Below, piece by piece: positions 54,747-64,000 of a stretch of DNA of 64,000 nucleotides; positions within the stretch are counted from its first letter, which is position 1, and each line of letters starts with the position of its first letter. The position numbers were made by a program, and so were the translations under genes. The stretch is from Rhynchopus sp. YZ270_cl-10 (Eukaryota > Euglenozoa > Diplonemea > Diplonemida > Diplonemidae). The notes under the pieces are model-generated. The model saw only the letters and a list, made by a program, of their open reading frames with translations, was not told the DNA's origin and did no database searches. The stretch lies in assembly GCA_964035575.1 (NCBI GenBank), contig OZ037887.1:806001-870000 (forward strand). Direction: 5' to 3'.

Positions 54747-55091
54747 AAAGGACGCTCTCGGGGGGAGGGGGAAAAAAAAAACGCCTGGAATGAGAGAGAA
54801 GAGAAAAGTAAAGAGAACAATGGGGTTGTTGCCGTTAGTTTGCCTCAATTAATTCGCCCGATTATTTTACACATTCTGTTGGCCGCAGGGTTGTGCTTTC
54901 ATTCGGATGGTGCTGGCATTGTACGTGGGTCAGTTGGGGGGGTGCCTGCATCAATAACTTTTCCTTTTTCCCCCCTTGCGTCCGCCGATGAACGGTGAGG
55001 CGTTTGCACTTTTAACTTCTCTTTTGTTCTTTTTCTAACGTTGGGAAGCCGTCCTACCGTCCACGAAACCCTTCCCCCCTTCCCCATAAGA
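54747..55091. other. Spacer before element 3
   Basis: It holds one well-preserved family B repeat (54975-55030) and no gene. Confidence 0.45.
54975..55030 (+). repeat. Short dispersed repeat, family B
   Basis: TTGCGTCCGCCGATGAACGG, then TGAGGCGTTTGCACTTTTAA and CTTCTCTTTT. Confidence 0.6.
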
Positions 55092-58000
55092 TACACGACG
55101 TTGAAGTAACTTACTTTACTTGTGGTTTTACATGTAATAATTTTTACTTGTGGTCACAAGTAATTACTTGTGCCACAAGTAACTTTTACTTGTGCACAAG
55201 TAACTTTTTACTTGTGTACACGGTGCGCTGGTCAGAGATCTGACCAGGTACCCAGGTACCCAGGTACCCAGGTACCCAGGTACACAGTGTACAAGGAAAA
55301 AAGTCGTGAAAGAGCAACCACAGCTCCACATGACAAACACAAAAGTGTCCAGTCACGTGGGGCATTCATGCACTGAGGAGATAATGATCCAACAATTTAC
55401 AAGAAAGATTACTTAACCTACTGCTGGAAGTTGCCAGGTCGTAGTAACACACAAAGTGTGCCTCCGTTCGGGAAGACCGGATATTCTAGAGACCAAAAAG
55501 GCCTCAAGAATATCTTCCGCTGGTCAAGGTATAACCGAATGAACGGCCCAAGACCCCCGTGGAGAAGTTAAATGTTGTAATGCTATCAAGTAGAAACTGC
55601 GACCACTGTCTTACCCTCCTCAATACATGGTGGAAGATGTCTTTGACAACAAATATCCTGTACCCAGGTACCCATATTCCCAGACCCACGCAGTACCACG
55701 TCGCAGTACTACGCAAAATTTACCACCAGACCCTGTCTTCGTGCACCTTAAGTACAACGCCGCAGACAGGCCAAACATGCGTTGGACTCAGAGGAATGCC
55801 CGCTGTGCAGGTATCATGAGAACCAACTCCCAGCAACAAGGGGCGCCTTTTGGCGGGCGTTGTTGAGGGTGTTTGGGGTGCAAAGTTTTCCACAATTTTG
55901 ATGCGCGGGTACAGAAGTGTTGTCTTGTTCTTTCATCTCTAGGAATGTAAATGTCAATCGCGTTTAACTACCACGAGGGCTTGTTCAGTGAACCCACAAG
56001 GGGTCGAAGGGGGTTGGTTATCCCATATCTATCAAAGGTTGTGTCGACCAGGCGAATCCACTATGTTACGCTGTACGTTGTTAAATCCGAAGAAATAACG
56101 CTTTAGCAGCCGCAGGAAGTTTGTTAAAAAGAGTGCCTCACGCTACACAAACCACCACCCGCGATTGACTTAGATGTTATAACAAAGAGAATTCAGAACA
56201 AAACAACACCCTGCCCCATACACACTAAATTGTCATGCTTCGAGAGCATGCCTGGGCCAAAATTACTGTGACAAAAAGGCAACAAGACCACCCACAAGGA
56301 GTGTGAAATGTGCACTGGATTTCTGGGGGAACGCAATATTTTCTTGTGCCTCGTCCTCCGCAAGCAGAGGACAGACTTTCCGGAAGGTTTCCAAAGTCGA
56401 ATTTCTTGCACTAGCCATGCTCCCTGGGTTAATGGCAATAGCAGTGACTGACAAAATGTTCCCACCCCCCTTCATCCGCAAACTCAGTATTGATGCAGGT
56501 GAACGTGTGTGAGTTGAATGTCGGAGACGGCGAAGGTTCTCCTCGCACTCGCAGATGCTGTTCAGATTTCACGATCCTGTGATGAGTGGAAATGTGGGGT
56601 GTAGTTAGGTTATGGTAGCTTGGAAAATAGAAGTTAATTATGACTTCAAGAAAAATGGTTATCGAATTTGAGGATGTAGAAAGACAGGGATGCAAAAAGT
56701 AGTGTAAAACCCCCCATATGTGAAAATTGTATTTTCTGGGGGAGATAAAACCATACCTTGTCTGCACATTCACCATTTGTGCCAGCGCCTCTGAGGGATA
56801 GAAGCTGGTTCTGGATCAACGTGGACTGCTCTTAGGGGAACCGGGGAACCGTTCCCTGGTTCCCGTTCCGAAATGACCGGTTCATTATACTCCAGTTCCG
56901 GGGGTATCGGACTGTTGGGGCCCCCTCGCCCGACCCCCAGATGACTGGCATGACAGCACCTTAATTTTTTTCTGCTCGCTGCGCTCGCGGAAGTACACCC
57001 CAAAAAAATTTCCGCTCGCTTCGCGCTAACTTTTGGAAAAAAATCTGAAAAATCGTGCTTCGGGCCCAAAAAAACGCACCTCAAATAGGGTTACGTCTGG
57101 GGGTGAAAAAGCAGTGTTTTGTGGCATTTCCGAGCTGTGGTGGGGCATATTCGGAAAAGTGGACAAATTTTAGTGACTTAAATTTTCACATAATATGAAC
57201 CCATACTCCTAAACAAGGGGCATTTTCAGTCTGAAAACCCAAATTCAGATGAAATTGTGGTGTTTTTGACTGGGAACAGGTAGCGCCGCAGGCGCACGGT
57301 ACCCAACCTTTTTCCTTTCCCTTTTCTCTGCTTTCTTTTGATTGCGCGAGATGATTGCTCTCCACGGTAGGGTCACATGTGTGTGTGAAAACACTCTACC
57401 CGTACTCTGAACTATGAGATTCCTCTGGTTCTAGTAAAGAAACCCCGGTCTCAAAAAGTGCGTAAATATCCTTTTCCGCCCAAGAGGTCGTTTTGTTGCA
57501 TTTCCGAAGACCCACCCACGAGACCTGTCAAATCTATGTGACATAATATAAAATAACATCTAATCTCGCATGTCGTATCACCAAAAACCCTAGTAACATT
57601 ATCATCATGTGTGGGATGGTAGGTGTTCACATGACTCGTCACAACTCTTCACAACACAGTCTATGACATATATTGTTGTGAAAGAGTTGTGAATTGAAAT
57701 GAAAATTTGTGTTCTCCAATACCCCGAACACCACCAGGAAAATTGAGCCTTTTGAGCCTTCTTTCGAGCCTTCTCAAGGAGAAAAAGTTTAATTTTCCCA
57801 GTTTGTAATTTTGTTTTGCCGTACAATTGGAAATGAAGCGTTCCTTGTGCTAGTGATCGAAGAAGACGGTGTAATCTTCTTCACAGGATTTGATCTTCGG
57901 AAATTTCAGAAATCCTTTCCGAGCAATGTCGTAGGTTTCTTATGAGGCGTTCTTCTGAGCACCCTCATAGATATTTGCTGCCTGCTTCTTCGTAGCCCTT

Positions 58001-58338
58001 CGCGATTTTGTGTTTTTGACGTTAAAATGCCTATGGGTGTTTTTTGGGGGGTGAAAAAACCTCAAAAACGCGTTTTAGACCCCTAGAAAGGCTCAAAACT
58101 GCTCAATTCTGGCTGGAATTGCAAAATTGGGCACTTTTAGGGTATGACCAAAAAAATTTTCGAGAGTTCAGTTAGTACAGAGGCGCACCTTAGAAGGTTT
58201 TGACAGGTGATTTTTACTTGTGCACAAGTAAAAGTTACTTGTGATCACAAGTAATTACTTGTGCCACAAGTAAACTATTTTCACAAGTAAAATTACATGT
58301 AAAACCACAAGTAAAGTCATTTACTTCAACGTCGTGTA
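55092..58338. mobile_element. MULE-like nonautonomous transposon 3 (3247 bp), third terminal-repeat type
   Basis: The ends begin TACACGACGTTGAAGTAA. The inverted repeats are about 125 bp, built of ACTTGTG/CACAAGT units, and unlike those of elements 1, 2 and 4. The left half (about 55245-56455) is the shared core in the same orientation as in element 1: four full CCCAGGTA units, the frame ending at 55866 (DPVFVHLKYNAADRPNMRW) and the minus-strand frame ending at 56193 (QEIRLWKPSGKSVLC). The right half (about 56500-58205) is unrelated extra DNA, including a CGCTCGCTGCGCTCGCGG segment and a relative of the repeat at 24035-24182. No transposase is recognised and no 9-bp duplication is evident. 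Confidence 0.82.
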
Positions 58339-59177
58339 ACCTAGATTTTTTCAAATCTGGGAACTTTTTGCGCTTTTATTAAGTTTTTCTTTTTCTAAAT
58401 CTAGGCAGTATCAGGGTCATGTGCCAGCACCCGCGGCAGCACTAAACCCGCCTACAATGTAGGTAATCGTAAAAAAAAAAAAAATCTACTAACAAATGAT
58501 TACATGGTCACAGCCTCCCCTTGAGGTGATGGCACCCCCCAGGTGTGATCTCTGCATCCAACCAGTTTCTGGCTGGTTCTTGTCAATGCTACAAAGGGGC
58601 GGATCGCCTATTTTGTGTGCTCGTGTCCTGTACCCCTTCGCTGCCCTATTTGTGTGGTGGGGGAAAAGGAGGGGAGTTTTCCAATTGCAAGGACCGTTAA
58701 CAGTTGATCATAGCCTGCCCTGTTGCAAGGCGTTTGTGTTCAGATTGTCTGGTTTGGTTTTCTTGCACTGCAAAAAAAAATGACAAAGTCAATACAATGG
58801 TTAACTCCTCGGGGGGTGTTTGTGAACCGAAATTCTAGCAAAGAAAACCGACGCCAGTTTTGTGGCGACTCTTTTAAAATGCAATTCCTTTTCCTTGTTG
58901 CCCACATCCCTCTTTCCTCCCAGCCTTTAAGTAAAAAAACAGCGATAAAAATCCCCACCCCAACTTTCAAATCCACTCTTTGTTGACCAAGATGCCTCTT
59001 ATTCACGCATTTGACGACCTGAAACGGAAAACTAAGCATTCACCACACACACCACACCCCTCTGTGTTTATTTTGACACGCACAACACTCAGCACAACAA
59101 TACCCACTCCTCCCCAAGCAAACCACACAATACCCACCTCCCTGTGGCTCCCTGGACATGAAAACGTGAATTAAAAT
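58339..59177. other. Spacer before LRR gene
   Basis: No supported gene. Short frames lack recognisable features. The leader before 59178 is C/A-rich. Confidence 0.45.
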
Positions 59178-63750
<4,573 letters not shown>

Positions 63751-64000
63751 ACTAGGGGGAAGAGGGGGAGGGGGGGAGGGGATTGTTGATAGAAAAAAAA
63801 GGGTGGGGGGAGAAGTTGACTAACGTCATTTTCCTCTCCTTTTGCTTGCTTTGTTTTTTAATTAAGGTGATGTGGGTTGCGTATGGCACCTTAGAAGGTG
63901 ACCCAGGCTGGCGCATCTAATAACCTTTTCTGTATTTTTTTTTTTTTTTTTTTTTTGCATTTACATCAGGCTCTCCGCTAGGATTTCCGATTTTGAAAAT
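63751..64000. other. 3' flank of LRR gene; partial transposon end at the window edge
   Basis: It is G-rich then T-rich. A short hairpin-like GGCACCTTAGAAGGTG lies at about 63881. From about 63968 the sequence CATCAGGCTCTCCGCTAGGA resembles the left end of the 560-bp element at 15205, so a related transposon may begin here and run out of the window. Confidence 0.4.

Overview
The window is nuclear DNA from a flagellated protist. Evidence for a eukaryote: spliced genes, polyglutamine and polyglycine tracts, long repeat-filled spacers, and eukaryote-only families (CEP164, TBC1D19, PARP, PNKP). My best inference is Euglenozoa, more likely a diplonemid or euglenid-like lineage than a kinetoplastid. 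All twelve intact gene models and one broken gene copy lie on the + strand over 64 kb, as in euglenozoan directional gene arrays. A stray SSU rRNA fragment reads TGCCATTTGTACACACC followed by GCCCGTCGTTG, a variant I associate with Euglenozoa. The receptor cyclase has a trypanosome-like catalytic core. Unlike kinetoplastids, most genes here carry short introns, and all eleven inferred donors begin GTAT (ten GTATG). No spliced-leader sequence was found, so the lineage remains inference.

Layout. 1-10.5 kb: three copies of a CEP164-like distal-appendage gene (one broken, one short, one long). 12.8-14.9 kb: a three-exon TBC1D19-like Rab-GAP. 15.9-19.9 kb: an intronless receptor-type nucleotide cyclase with a bacterial-type solute-binding ectodomain. 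19.9-31.6 kb: almost 12 kb with no convincing gene, filled with short hairpin repeats, a possible non-LTR retroposon tail, a dispersed repeat and two MULE-like elements. 31.6-33.8 kb: a small NTF2/SnoaL-fold protein and a SUZ-like, glycine-rich putative RNA-binding protein. 35.8-41.7 kb: a very large DNA-damage-response fusion (BRCT-like, WGR, PARP, FG/G-rich linker, nucleotidyltransferase-like, PNKP). 41.7-47.0 kb: repeats, including a third MULE-like element and a perfect 52-bp palindrome. 47.0-54.7 kb: a coiled-coil/proline-rich protein, a pirin, a Q-rich three-exon protein and a SAM-domain protein, with a transposase relic and an SSU rRNA fragment between them. 55.1-58.3 kb: a fourth MULE-like element. 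59.2-63.75 kb: an LRR protein with a long acidic region, 73-codon polyQ tract and C-terminal repeats.

The genes do not form one pathway. Themes are cilium/centriole (CEP164), membrane traffic (TBC1D19), environmental sensing (cyclase) and DNA-end repair (PARP-PNKP). The most unusual content is (i) the PARP-NTase-PNKP single polypeptide, (ii) a set of nonautonomous transposons with three unrelated long terminal inverted repeats around one shared core, two of them with perfect 9-bp target duplications, and (iii) a family of about 40-bp hairpins whose stem appears to covary between copies.
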